From: an uncultured Lachnospiraceae bacterium
GTDB lineage: Bacteria > Bacillota > Clostridia > Lachnospirales > Lachnospiraceae
Direction of reading: 5' to 3'
NCBI GenBank assembly: GCA_937920345.1
Contig: CALGVA010000036.1
Location: 1-64,000, forward strand
Length of the DNA: 64,000 nt
Shown here: positions 1 to 8,951 of the stretch, in pieces
Position numbering within the stretch: position 1 is the first letter of the stretch
Layout: the number at the start of each line of letters is the position of its first letter
Notes under the pieces: model-generated
Seen by the model: only the letters and a program-made list of their open reading frames with translations
Told to the model about the DNA's origin: nothing
Database searches by the model: none
Translations under genes and position numbers: made by a program

Positions 1-1033
1 CATAGCAGGGATCATAAATACGCAGGTTTTTCTCCGACAGTTCAAAGTCAATAAAACCCCATTCGTTCTGCGATACGATAATGTTTGACGGATTCGGATC
101 ACGATGGATGATTTGCCTGGGCAGCTTGTCATACAGTTTTCCAAATTCATTCAAATAACTTCGGCAAAACGATTCCGAAAGTGACAAAATATCTTTTGAT
201 TTTGGCAGTGCCCAATTCTTTACGGATTCATATAAATTTACTTCATTCACCGATGTTTTAGCCTGATACAGAATGAGATGCAGCTGCCCGATGATTTCAC
301 CGACAAATCTTGCCTTTGCGGCATAGTCTCCTTCATAAAAATCATGGGCAATCATTTGTGTGCCGGAGATTCGCCGGATTACATAGAAAAATAGTTCGCC
401 GTCCTGTACACATATCTGCCCATCCGTTGTTTCGATTGGGGAAGATATACATACACCAGAACCTTTTATTGCATTACCAAGTGCGATAGCGTTTTTGACT
501 TCATCATAATTTTTAGAGAACTTCAGAACAAAGTTTTTGCCGACATAAAAGGCTCTGTTATTTTTTTCTCCATTGCTCTCGTGGTAGACATCAGAGATTG
601 ATTCATTTTCTAATTTCCAGTGCTTCAGAACATCCAAAGCTTTCTTATGTGATACCATATAGTTGTCCTCCTTATACAGGTTCAGTTTGTAAGGTCGTTT
701 AGCCCGTCCTTTTTTTATATAGGTGGAAGGAGTGCAGCCGAATTCGCGCCGAAATGCTTTGTAGAATCCAGCATAAGTATCAAAACCGTATTCCAGTATC
801 ACATCAATCCTTTTGCAACCGCATCGAATTTCATAAATCGCATGAATAAGCCTGCGCTGAAGAATATATTGCATTACCGACATCCCGACAGCTGATTGAA
901 ACAGCCTGTAATAATGGAACAGCGAATAACCTGCCTGCCCGCAAAGCTCCGTGGCAGTGATCGGAGTCTTCAAATTATCCTCTATATAATCGAGGCTTTC
1001 CTGTATGTTTTTTCGGTAATCTATTAATTTCAC
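1..1033 (-). CDS. AraC-type DNA-binding domain fused to an APH-like kinase domain (partial, C-terminus off the window)
   Basis: The minus-strand frame is open from a GTG at 1033 to the window edge, about 344 codons. Residues 1 to about 110 form an AraC/XylS double helix-turn-helix ('TATELCGQAGYSLFHYYRLF', 'YGFDTYAGFYKAFRREFG', 'TPSTYI'). From about residue 126 the protein resembles aminoglycoside/choline kinase-like phosphotransferases, with the catalytic loop 'HRDPNPSNII' and the metal-binding 'GFIDFE'. The fusion suggests a regulator coupled to a small-molecule kinase domain; the substrate is unknown. A perfect Shine-Dalgarno (rc of 666-673) lies 7 bases before an in-frame ATG at 658, so the kinase half could also be made alone. 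No ATG or other good start was found upstream of the GTG, which directly follows a run of G. The domain calls are secure, the exact start is not. Confidence 0.75.
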   Translation of the reverse strand, partial: MKLIDYRKNIQESLDYIEDNLKTPITATELCGQAGYSLFHYYRLFQSAVGMSVMQYILQRRLIHAIYEIRCGCKRIDVILEYGFDTYAGFYKAFRREFGCTPSTYIKKGRAKRPYKLNLYKEDNYMVSHKKALDVLKHWKLENESISDVYHESNGEKNNRAFYVGKNFVLKFSKNYDEVKNAIALGNAIKGSGVCISSPIETTDGQICVQDGELFFYVIRRISGTQMIAHDFYEGDYAAKARFVGEIIGQLHLILYQAKTSVNEVNLYESVKNWALPKSKDILSLSESFCRSYLNEFGKLYDKLPRQIIHRDPNPSNIIVSQNEWGFIDFELSEKNLRIYDPCY

Positions 1034-1391
1034 CCCCCCCCGTTTTATTGTTTTGCAGCTACGTATTATAGAATAACATATAAATCGAGAAATACCTTTC
1101 CTGTTTTGCTAAATTTTCATTGATTTTTGGAAAGCATTTCAACCAGTTTACCAATTCCCGTATATTTTGTGTTATAATGTTTTATGTGATTTTGCTTCCC
1201 GCATTTTCCCCTTATCAGGATCTGAAATGCCCTGTGGGAAGATATAATACAAGGGAAATTTTAAGGGAAAGCTCACCTGCGATAAACTTAGTATTTTCAA
1301 GGATTAGCGGAGATTTTATTATAAAATACAACTGCTAATAGTTCCCTTAAAAATCATCAAATTACAATCGGGGGTTGCAAAGGAGAACTTT
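1034..1391. other. AT-rich intergenic region without a supported gene
   Basis: This stretch separates the divergent AraC-kinase gene from the small gene at 1392. It starts with a run of nine G/C base pairs at 1033-1041. A 72-codon open frame at 1120-1338 has a TTG start, no ribosome binding site and no recognisable domain, so I do not call it. The region presumably carries promoters for both flanking genes, but I could not assign one with confidence. Confidence 0.5.
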
Positions 1392-1580
1392 ATGAAATCA
1401 GGCAATAGAGATGATGGCTGGTTAGCTGGAAGACTATATTTCAACAGAGAAGACAAGAGCGTAATGATCAAGCGACCGAGAAGTGGATTTGGCTATACAA
1501 TGAATTTAGGAAATAAGTGGACATGGATATTTAATATTGTTTTTATAATTATTATAGCTATATTAGTCAGTGTTCTTTGA
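1392..1580 (+). CDS. Small DUF5808-like membrane protein
   Basis: A 62-residue protein with a good ribosome binding site (AAAGGAG, about 1379-1385) before its ATG. It has a polar N-terminus ('GRLYFNREDKSVMIKRP'), a middle 'GFGYTMNLGNKWTW' and one hydrophobic C-terminal segment (about residues 43-62). The pattern 'xFNxEDKxVxxxxRxGxGxTxNxGxxW' followed by a membrane helix resembles DUF5808 domains, which occur in Gram-positive membrane proteins of unknown function. The gene stands alone, co-oriented with the hydrolase at 1722. The family assignment is from memory of the pattern; function is unknown. Confidence 0.6.
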   Translation: MKSGNRDDGWLAGRLYFNREDKSVMIKRPRSGFGYTMNLGNKWTWIFNIVFIIIIAILVSVL

Positions 1581-1721
1581 AACAAATTCCCGTTTGAAGA
1601 ATTGTCAAGCGGGTGCAGATTCAGTAATCATATGTAAGAATATGCATTGTACTTCAAAGTTTAAGTAGCGGAACATTTTGTCGAAAAGGGAGATCAGGAA
1701 ACCTGAAAGGAGCGCATAACG

Positions 1722-2528
1722 ATGCAGATTACGGTATTGATGGAAGATACCTGCCAGAATCCGGCGTGTGAATATGAGCATGGGCTGAGTCTGTACATAG
1801 AGGCAAAAGGGTATAAGATTCTGGTGGATACAGGGGCAAGTGACAAGACGATATCGAATGCGGCAAAGCTGGGTGTGGATTTGTCCGAGACGGATTTTGT
1901 CGTGCTTAGCCACGGACACTACGATCATGCCGGCGGCATACCTGGTTTTCGAAAGATCAACGAGAAGGCCGTCATCTATATGCAGCGTACAGCACTGGAT
2001 GAATATTATCACGCAGAGCGGTATATCGGCGTTGATCCGGCAATCGGCCGGCTTCCGAAGATAGCGTTCCTGACGGGGGATCTGGAGATCACCGGAGATA
2101 TTTCGATTCTTACGGGATTTACCGGCAATAGATTCCGTCCCGGGAGTAACCTCGGCCTGACCAGACGGGTGGACGGGCAGGATGTGCAGGATGATTTCGC
2201 CCATGAACAGTGTCTTGTCATACACGGTGAGAAGAAGCTGCTCGTTTCCGGCTGCGCGCATAACGGAATCCTCAATATTCTGGACAGATATACCAGTCAG
2301 TACGGCGGTATGCCCGATGTAGTCATCAGTGGTTTTCATATGATGAAAAAGACGGCTTACACACAAGAGGAAGAAGAGATCATATTGAAGACGGCCGAAG
2401 AATTATACAGAACCGGCGCAGTCTATTATACCGGCCACTGCACAGGGCAGCAGGCGATTGACCTGATGAAACCGGTTATGGGCGATCGGCTGATACAGAT
2501 TCACTGCGGGATGAGAATCGACTTTTAG
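1722..2528 (+). CDS. Metallo-beta-lactamase-fold hydrolase (COG1237-like)
   Basis: A 268-residue cytoplasmic protein. The metal-binding signature HxHxDH is present as 'SHGHYDHAGG' (residues 63-72); later metal ligands fit 'GCAHNGILN' and 'GFHM', and the C-terminus has 'YTGHCTG' and 'IHCG'. The N-terminal 'HGLSLYIEAKGYKILVDTGAS' region, split by DxG, is typical of the COG1237 group, whose archaeal members include the 7,8-dihydropterin-6-methyl-4-(ribofuranosyl)aminobenzene 5'-phosphate synthase involved in methanopterin synthesis. Bacterial members are generally unassigned, so the reaction here is unknown. The start is set by AAAGGAG 8-9 bases before the ATG. The next gene begins about 115 bases downstream, so co-transcription is possible. 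Confidence 0.85.
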   Translation: MQITVLMEDTCQNPACEYEHGLSLYIEAKGYKILVDTGASDKTISNAAKLGVDLSETDFVVLSHGHYDHAGGIPGFRKINEKAVIYMQRTALDEYYHAERYIGVDPAIGRLPKIAFLTGDLEITGDISILTGFTGNRFRPGSNLGLTRRVDGQDVQDDFAHEQCLVIHGEKKLLVSGCAHNGILNILDRYTSQYGGMPDVVISGFHMMKKTAYTQEEEEIILKTAEELYRTGAVYYTGHCTGQQAIDLMKPVMGDRLIQIHCGMRIDF

Positions 2529-2642
2529 GACCGTACATGATAAGAACAGGAGAGAAGGTTGCATAAATTTTATTGAGCGCAGAACGGAATCTGAAATTCT
2601 GTTCGCGTCTTCAGCGTAAAACGCTTCGGAATGGAGGAAAAA

Positions 2643-3716
2643 GTGAAAAAGGCAGTAAAAGGAATTATTATTTTCCTGGTGGTAATTGTTGGGGTGCTCG
2701 GTGTGTATGCCGGCTATCTGCTTCTCGGATTTCATCGTCTCCCGGATAAATTGACCCTTGAAGTCAATAGGAGCGGAGACAGTTTTGACGAGAACTTTGC
2801 GGTCAGGACAGGCGAGCCTTACCGGATCATGACATACAATATCGGGTTTGGCGCGTATGTGCCGGAGTTCAGTTTCTTTATGGACGGCGGGAAATCATCA
2901 TGGGCGAAGGATAAGGAGAGTGTGCTTGCCACAGTCTCGGCGGCGGGAACCATGGTGAGTGAACAGGCGCCGGATTTCATATTTCTGCAGGAGGTTGATC
3001 GGGATGGTACCAGAAGTTATCATGTGGATGAACTGGAAATCCTGAACCGGTTTATTACGGGGTATGAATACCATTTTGCACAGAATTATGATTCGCCATA
3101 CTTGTTTTTTCCGCCGTGGGAGCCGCACGGCACGAACGTGGCAGGACTGGTGACCTACTCTAAAGGGCAGATCAGTGAGGCGGTGCGCAGAAGCCTGCCG
3201 ATCTCGGAGTCGCTCACCAAATTCATGGATCTGGACAGATGCTATTCGATTTCGCGGATTCCCGTGCAGGACGGACACTTCCTGTGTCTGTATAACGTGC
3301 ATCTGGCGGCTTACGGCAGCAGCGATGCGGTCAGGGAAGGACAGCTTGCCATGCTATACGCAGATATGGCGGCGGATTATGCGGCGGGCAATTATGTGAT
3401 CTGCGGCGGGGATTATAACCATAATGTGAAGACAGAATCGCCGCCGGATGCGCCGGAGTGGGCGAACACGTTTCCACGGGAAACAGTTCCGGAAGGATTT
3501 GGCATGGCGATAAGTTATGCGAAAGGTGTGGAGCAGATCGCACACGATTCCTGCAGAAGCGCGGAGGAGCCTTATCAGGAAGACCAGACGTTTACCATTA
3601 CGCTGGACGGTTTTATCGTGTCGGATAATGTGACGGTGACGGATTATCAGCATATGGATCTGGGGTATCAGTATTCGGATCACGATCCGGTGGTTATGGA
3701 GTTTACATTGCAATAG
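2643..3716 (+). CDS. Membrane-anchored endonuclease/exonuclease/phosphatase-fold protein
   Basis: A protein of 357-361 residues with one N-terminal membrane segment (about residues 5-27) and an extracytoplasmic EEP domain. Family motifs are in order: 'RIMTYNIGFG', 'FIFLQEVDRDG' (metal-binding Glu), 'LYNVHLAAYG', 'CGGDYNHN' (catalytic Asp/Asn) and the C-terminal 'SDHDPVVMEF' (Asp-His pair). EEP members include DNase I-like nucleases, sphingomyelinases and inositol phosphatases; the sequence does not tell which. I prefer the GTG at 2643 because GGAGG at 2633-2637 is well placed for it, while the ATG at 2631 overlaps that site; four residues differ. Confidence 0.8.
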   Translation: MKKAVKGIIIFLVVIVGVLGVYAGYLLLGFHRLPDKLTLEVNRSGDSFDENFAVRTGEPYRIMTYNIGFGAYVPEFSFFMDGGKSSWAKDKESVLATVSAAGTMVSEQAPDFIFLQEVDRDGTRSYHVDELEILNRFITGYEYHFAQNYDSPYLFFPPWEPHGTNVAGLVTYSKGQISEAVRRSLPISESLTKFMDLDRCYSISRIPVQDGHFLCLYNVHLAAYGSSDAVREGQLAMLYADMAADYAAGNYVICGGDYNHNVKTESPPDAPEWANTFPRETVPEGFGMAISYAKGVEQIAHDSCRSAEEPYQEDQTFTITLDGFIVSDNVTVTDYQHMDLGYQYSDHDPVVMEFTLQ

Positions 3717-3898
3717 ACCGTAGGATTTTCCGCGAGACACGATATACAGCAGTAGAATATTGCAGTAGAAGGTGACACGAGGGCAGTATGCCACAAAAAA
3801 AGTGCAAGATAAGGAAACAATATAATAAATTGAATACACATATGATTATTAAAATATTTAATTGTCAAATAATCTGACAATTTAATAAAAAGTTTTTG

Positions 3899-3927
3899 TT
3901 TACAGGCCGCAGAAACTGTTGTATATT
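3899..3927 (+). promoter_or_regulatory. Probable gltB promoter
   Basis: A -35 box TTTACA (3899-3904) and a -10 box TATATT (3922-3927) are separated by exactly 17 bases. Transcription would begin near 3934, directly before a terminator hairpin, giving a leader of about 175 bases before gltB. Confidence 0.6.
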
Positions 3928-3936
3928 TAACATGCA

Positions 3937-3979
3937 GGTCGCAAAGGAGCGCAATGTGTTTCCTTTGCGATCTTTTTTT
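3937..3979 (+). terminator. Intrinsic terminator in the gltB leader (possible attenuator)
   Basis: GGTCGCAAAGGA (3937-3948) pairs with TCCTTTGCGATC (3961-3972), including one G-U pair, and is followed by seven T. It lies right after the probable gltB promoter and 120 bases before gltB, so it could control read-through; it could equally end transcription from the upstream EEP gene. A 15-base stem (3995-4009 with 4043-4057, one mismatch) follows. Confidence 0.75.
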
Positions 3980-3989
3980 GCGCGAATAA
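3954..3989 (+). CDS. Putative 11-codon leader peptide inside the gltB-leader terminator
   Basis: AAAGGAG (3943-3949) stands 4 bases before an ATG opening a frame MCFLCDLFLRE that ends at TAA 3987-3989. The ribosome binding site is in the 5' arm of the terminator and the codons run through loop, 3' arm and T run, so translation would disturb the hairpin. The peptide has two Cys but no run of Glu or Gln codons. It may be coincidence. Confidence 0.35.
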   Translation: MCFLCDLFLRE

Positions 3990-4107
3990 GCAGAGTCAGA
4001 AGGCTTACAGACCAGGTGCCATGCAGGCATGAGCACATGGGATGTAAGGCTTCTGACGAAAAATCCTGTCATTGCAAGGGATATATTTGAAAAAGGAGAG
4101 AAGGACT

Positions 4108-7100
4108 ATGTTTGATGTGAAAAGGACAGTTCCGGAAGCGCCGCTTCACCGTATGGAATTTGAACATGACAACTGCGGGATCGGCGCCTGCGTGAGCATC
4201 AAGGGAGTAAAGAGTCGTGTTATTGTCGAGAATGCGCTTAAGATCGTGGAAAACCTGGAGCACAGGGCAGGAAAGGATGCGGAGGGCAAGACCGGTGACG
4301 GCGTCGGCATCCTGACGCAGATGCCGCACAAATTCATGCAGAAAGTGACGAAAGAACTCGGCTTTGCCATCGGCGGAGAGCGTGAGTACGGTGTCGGCAT
4401 GTTCTTTTTCCCGCAGGATGAACTGCAGCGGAATCAGGCGAAGAAGATGTTTGAGATCATCGTCGAGAAAGAGGGGCTGCCTTTCTTAGGATGGCGTGTG
4501 GTGCCGACAGTGCCTTCCGTGCTGGGACACAAGGCGGTAGAATGCATGCCCTGTATTATGCAGGCGTTTATCAGGAAACCGGCGAATGTGGCGAAAGGAC
4601 TTGATTTTGACCGGAAACTGTACATATTGCGCAGAACGTTCGAGCAATCCACAGATGTGACTTATGTGGTCAGTCTGTCCAGCAGGACGATCGTATATAA
4701 AGGAATGTTCCTGGTGGGACAGCTGAGAACCTTTTTCGCTGACCTGCAGGATAAGGATTACGAGTCCGCGATCGCCATGGTGCATTCGAGATTCTCCACG
4801 AACACGAATCCGAGCTGGGAGCGGGCACATCCGAACCGGTTTATTGTACATAACGGCGAGATCAACACGATCCGCGGCAATGCGGATAAGATGCAGGCGC
4901 GTGAGGAAAACATGGAATCCGAGCATCTGGAGGGGCAGATGCACAAGGTGCTGCCGGCGATCAATGCAGCCGGTTCCGATTCCGCGATGCTGGATAACAC
5001 GCTGGAGTTCCTTGTGATGAGCGGTATGCCGCTCCCGCTTGCGGTGATGATTACGATTCCGGAGCCATGGGAGAACAATAAGACGATGTCCCAGAAGAAA
5101 AAGGACTTCTATCAATATTATGCGACCATGATGGAGCCCTGGGACGGACCGGCATCGATCCTTTTCTCCGACGGCGATATGATGGGGGCGGTGCTTGACC
5201 GGAACGGTCTACGTCCTTCGCGTTATATGATCACGGATGACGATACGCTGATTTTGTCCTCGGAAGTGGGGGTACTGAATATCGATCCGTCCAGAATCCT
5301 GGTAAAAGAGAGGCTGCATCCGGGCAAGATGCTGCTCGTGGATACCGTACAGGGCAGGGTCATCGATGATGATGAGTTGAAAGAACGTTATGCGTCGGCG
5401 CAGCCCTACGGCGAGTGGCTGGACAACAAGCTGGTAGCGCTGAAGGATCTGAAGATTCCGAACCAGCGAGTGCCGGAATATACAGGGGAAGAAAGACAGC
5501 GTATGCAGAAGGCTTTCGGATATACATACGAAGAATTGAAGATGAGTATCCTGCCGATGGCGCGAAACGGTGCGGAGGCGATTGCGGCAATGGGCGTGGA
5601 TACGCCGATTCCGGTGCTGTCCAGAGCGCACCATCCGCTGTTCCATTACTTCAAGCAGCTCTTCGCGCAGGTGACCAATCCGCCGATCGACGCGATCCGC
5701 GAGGAGGTGGTGACTTCCACGACTGTCTATCTGGGCAGGGACGGCAATCTGCTGGAGGAAGTGCCGGAGAACTGCAATATGCTCAAAGTGCACAACCCGA
5801 TCCTGACCAATACGGATCTGTTGAAAATAAAGAATATGAAGTCAGAGGGCTTTAAGGTGGAAGTGATTCCGATCACTTATTACAAGACGACCAGTCTGGA
5901 GAAGGCCATTGACAGATTGTTTGTGGAGGTGGACAGGGCCTACCGGGAAGGCGCGAACATCCTGATCCTGTCGGACCGCGGTGTGGACGAGAACAGGGTG
6001 GCGATTCCTTCGCTTCTGGCGGTGTCGGCACTGCAGCAGCATCTGGTCAACACGAAGAAGAGAACCAGTGTGGACATTATCTTAGAGTCTGCGGAGCCCC
6101 GCGAGGTGCACCACTTTGCGACGCTGCTGGGGTTCGGTGCTTCGGCCGTCAATCCTTATCTGGCACAGGAGAGTATCAAGGAACTGATTGATAATCATAT
6201 GCTGGATAAAGATTACTATGCGGCAGTGAACGACTACAACGACGCAGTGCTGCACGGCATCGTGAAGATCGCTTCCAAGATGGGGATTTCCACGATCCAG
6301 TCCTATCAGGGTTCCAAGATCTTTGAGGCAATCGGCATCGACAGGGATGTGATCAATAAGTATTTTACCAATACCGTGTGCCGTGTGGGCGGCATAACCT
6401 TAAAGGACATTGAAAAAGAAGCGGATACTTTGCACTCCATGGCTTTTGACCCGCTTGGTCTATCTACGGATCTGACGCTGGATAACCCGGGACATCACCA
6501 GATGCGCAGTGGTGCGGACGAACATCTGTATAATCCGGAGACCATCCATTTACTCCAGGAGTCAACAAGAAGGGGAGATTACGGGATCTTCAAGCAGTAT
6601 ACCGCAGCGGTCAACCATGAGGAGAGCATCAAGAATCTGCGTGGACTTATGGACTTCAATTATGCGAAGAATCCCGTGCCAATCGAGGAAGTAGAGGCAG
6701 TTGACACGATTGTCACCAGATTCAAGACGGGCGCTATGTCCTATGGTTCCATTTCCAAGGAGGCGCACGAGACGATGGCGATCGCCATGAACAGACTGCA
6801 CGGCAAATCCAACTCAGGCGAAGGCGGCGAGGACGATGACAGACTGAACGCGGGCGTGGACGGTTTAAACCGCTGTTCTGCGATCAAACAGGTGGCGTCG
6901 GGACGGTTTGGTGTGACCAGTAAATATTTAAACAGCGCACAGGAGATCCAGATCAAGATGGCACAGGGAGCGAAACCCGGTGAGGGCGGACATCTGCCCG
7001 GCGGCAAGGTTTATCCGTGGATCGCAAAGACGAGGCATTCGACACCGGGCGTAGGCCTGATCTCACCACCGCCGCATCATGACATATACTCCATAGAAGA

Positions 7101-8655
7101 TCTGGCGCAGCTGATCTATGACTTGAAAAATGCCAATACGAGGGCGCGGATCTCCGTAAAACTGGTATCGGAAGCAGGCGTAGGTACGGTGGCGGCAGGC
7201 GTTGCCAAGGCGGGTGCACAGGTCATTCTCGTATCCGGCTACGACGGCGGCACCGGCGCCGCACCCCGCAATTCCATTCACAATGCGGGACTGCCCTGGG
7301 AACTGGGACTGGCGGAGACGCACCAGACGCTGATCCAGAACGGGCTGCGGAACAAAGTCCGCATCGAGACCGACGGCAAGCTGATGAGCGGACGTGATGT
7401 GGCGATTGCCGCGATTCTCGGCGCGGAGGAGTTCGGTTTTGCAACGGCGCCGCTTGTGACCATGGGGTGCGTGATGATGCGCGTATGTAATCTGGACACC
7501 TGTCCGGTGGGCGTGGCGACACAGAATCCGGAGCTGCGCAAACGTTTTACGGGCAAACCGGAGTATGTGGAGAATTTCATGCGGTTCATCGCGCAGGAAC
7601 TGCGGGAATATATGGCGAAGCTGGGTGTGCGCACGGTGGATGAACTGGTGGGCCGGACAGATCTTCTGCGGATCAAAGAGAACCTGAATGCCCGCCAGAG
7701 ACAGGTGGACTTAAGTCTGATTCTGCAAAATCCCTACGAGGGAAGCAAGGAGAAATGTATTTTTGATCCGAAACAGGTGTACGATTTCGGCCTGGAGAAG
7801 ACCTTGGACGAGAGGGTTTTGTTAAAGCAGCTCTCCAGGGCGCTTGAAGCGGGGCAGAAGAGGAGCCTTGCGGTAGACGTGAGCAACACAGACCGCACCT
7901 TCGGCACGATCTTCGGTTCTGAGATCACGAGAAGATTCGGGGATACGCTGGAAGAAGATACCTACCGTATTCTCTGTAACGGGTCCGGCGGTCAGAGCTT
8001 CGGCGCTTTTATTCCGAAAGGTCTGACACTGGAGCTTGTGGGTGATTCCAACGATTACTTCGGCAAGGGTCTTTCCGGCGGCAAGCTCATCGTATATCCG
8101 CCGAAAGGAACGAAGTTTAAGCAGGATGAGAATATTATTATCGGTAATGTGGCGCTCTACGGTGCTACGTCCGGCAAGGCGTTTATCAACGGTGTGGCAG
8201 GGGAGCGTTTCTGCGTGCGTAACTCCGGCGCCCTTGCGGTCGTGGAGGGCGTGGGCGACCACGGCTGTGAGTATATGACCGGCGGGCGTGTGGCGGTGCT
8301 CGGAACGGTGGGCAAGAACTTTGCCGCCGGTATGAGCGGCGGGATCGCCTATGTGCTGGATGAGAATAACGACCTGTATACGAAGACCAACAAGGAAATG
8401 GTTTCTTCCTATGAGATTACCTCTAAATATGATGTGCTTGAGCTAAAGGAGATGATCAAGGAGCATGTGGCCTATACCAATTCCGTCAAGGGCAAGGAAA
8501 TACTGGATCATTTCGGGGAGTATCTGCCGAGATTCAAGAAGATCATACCCCACGATTATGAGAAAATGCTGAAACTGATCGTGCAGATGGAAGAGAAAGG
8601 CTTAAGTGCGGAACAGGCGCAGATCGAGGCGTTTTACGCTGCGAAAAAGGAGTGA
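4108..8655 (+). CDS. gltB: Glutamate synthase, large (alpha) subunit
   Basis: A protein of 1515 residues, the usual size of the NADPH-GOGAT alpha subunit. It hydrolyses glutamine and transfers the ammonia through an internal channel to 2-oxoglutarate, making two glutamates. Domains in order: class II glutamine amidotransferase with nucleophile Cys in 'HDNCGIGACV' (Cys23, exposed after propeptide removal); central domain; FMN-binding synthase domain with 'GAMSYGSISKEAHE', 'GAKPGEGGHLPGGKV' and 'GGTGAAP'; the 3Fe-4S cysteines in 'CVMMRVCNLDTCPVG' (C-x5-C-x4-C); and the C-terminal GXGXG beta-helix ('NGSGGQSFGAF', 'GGKLIVYPP'). The start at 4108 follows AAGGAGAGAAGG; an upstream ATG (4072) has no such site. 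The partner gltD follows after 296 bases. Confidence 0.97.
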   Translation: MFDVKRTVPEAPLHRMEFEHDNCGIGACVSIKGVKSRVIVENALKIVENLEHRAGKDAEGKTGDGVGILTQMPHKFMQKVTKELGFAIGGEREYGVGMFFFPQDELQRNQAKKMFEIIVEKEGLPFLGWRVVPTVPSVLGHKAVECMPCIMQAFIRKPANVAKGLDFDRKLYILRRTFEQSTDVTYVVSLSSRTIVYKGMFLVGQLRTFFADLQDKDYESAIAMVHSRFSTNTNPSWERAHPNRFIVHNGEINTIRGNADKMQAREENMESEHLEGQMHKVLPAINAAGSDSAMLDNTLEFLVMSGMPLPLAVMITIPEPWENNKTMSQKKKDFYQYYATMMEPWDGPASILFSDGDMMGAVLDRNGLRPSRYMITDDDTLILSSEVGVLNIDPSRILVKERLHPGKMLLVDTVQGRVIDDDELKERYASAQPYGEWLDNKLVALKDLKIPNQRVPEYTGEERQRMQKAFGYTYEELKMSILPMARNGAEAIAAMGVDTPIPVLSRAHHPLFHYFKQLFAQVTNPPIDAIREEVVTSTTVYLGRDGNLLEEVPENCNMLKVHNPILTNTDLLKIKNMKSEGFKVEVIPITYYKTTSLEKAIDRLFVEVDRAYREGANILILSDRGVDENRVAIPSLLAVSALQQHLVNTKKRTSVDIILESAEPREVHHFATLLGFGASAVNPYLAQESIKELIDNHMLDKDYYAAVNDYNDAVLHGIVKIASKMGISTIQSYQGSKIFEAIGIDRDVINKYFTNTVCRVGGITLKDIEKEADTLHSMAFDPLGLSTDLTLDNPGHHQMRSGADEHLYNPETIHLLQESTRRGDYGIFKQYTAAVNHEESIKNLRGLMDFNYAKNPVPIEEVEAVDTIVTRFKTGAMSYGSISKEAHETMAIAMNRLHGKSNSGEGGEDDDRLNAGVDGLNRCSAIKQVASGRFGVTSKYLNSAQEIQIKMAQGAKPGEGGHLPGGKVYPWIAKTRHSTPGVGLISPPPHHDIYSIEDLAQLIYDLKNANTRARISVKLVSEAGVGTVAAGVAKAGAQVILVSGYDGGTGAAPRNSIHNAGLPWELGLAETHQTLIQNGLRNKVRIETDGKLMSGRDVAIAAILGAEEFGFATAPLVTMGCVMMRVCNLDTCPVGVATQNPELRKRFTGKPEYVENFMRFIAQELREYMAKLGVRTVDELVGRTDLLRIKENLNARQRQVDLSLILQNPYEGSKEKCIFDPKQVYDFGLEKTLDERVLLKQLSRALEAGQKRSLAVDVSNTDRTFGTIFGSEITRRFGDTLEEDTYRILCNGSGGQSFGAFIPKGLTLELVGDSNDYFGKGLSGGKLIVYPPKGTKFKQDENIIIGNVALYGATSGKAFINGVAGERFCVRNSGALAVVEGVGDHGCEYMTGGRVAVLGTVGKNFAAGMSGGIAYVLDENNDLYTKTNKEMVSSYEITSKYDVLELKEMIKEHVAYTNSVKGKEILDHFGEYLPRFKKIIPHDYEKMLKLIVQMEEKGLSAEQAQIEAFYAAKKE

Positions 8656-8951
8656 ATAATTGTGCGAAGTTGGGCAGACGGAGCAAGGCGCGCTCTCATG
8701 CCGGGCTTCGTCAAATGGATTTTCTATAATATTCCGATAAGGGTATTGGTGATGAACGCAACCGTTCTCTATGCGCGTCCGTGCGCATTTCGGACTTTTC
8801 GGGACATCCGTGTCCCCAAATTGCTGGTAATTGGGCGGAATATCAAGAAAATCTCATTTTCCTGCGCATGTCACGAGAGAGCGCTTTGCTCCATCTGCCA
8901 TGCAAATAATTTTCTTTTGCAGCATTGATGTTATAATAAGGAGGATAAATC
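8656..8951 (+). repeat. Hairpin-rich gltB-gltD spacer, probably an inserted repeat
   Basis: The 296-base gap is unusual for two subunits of one enzyme. It holds a hairpin GTCCG(8777-8781)/CGGAC(8791-8795) and, 5 bases later, GGGACA(8801-8806)/TGTCCC(8811-8816) with a 4-base loop. An 88-codon open frame starting at GTG 8662 has no ribosome binding site and an odd Cys/His-rich composition, so I do not call a gene. The look is that of an extragenic repeat; I found no second copy in this window. Confidence 0.4.

Noticed and set aside
1120..1338. 72-codon open frame near the left end
   Set aside because: TTG start, no ribosome binding site, no domain, and located in an AT-rich intergenic region.
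4486..5115. Long antisense frames across gltB
   Set aside because: They are shadows of a strongly conserved gene on the other strand and show no domains or ribosome sites.
8662..8928. 88-codon open frame between gltB and gltD as a gene
   Set aside because: No ribosome binding site, odd composition and overlaps hairpins; more likely a repeat element.
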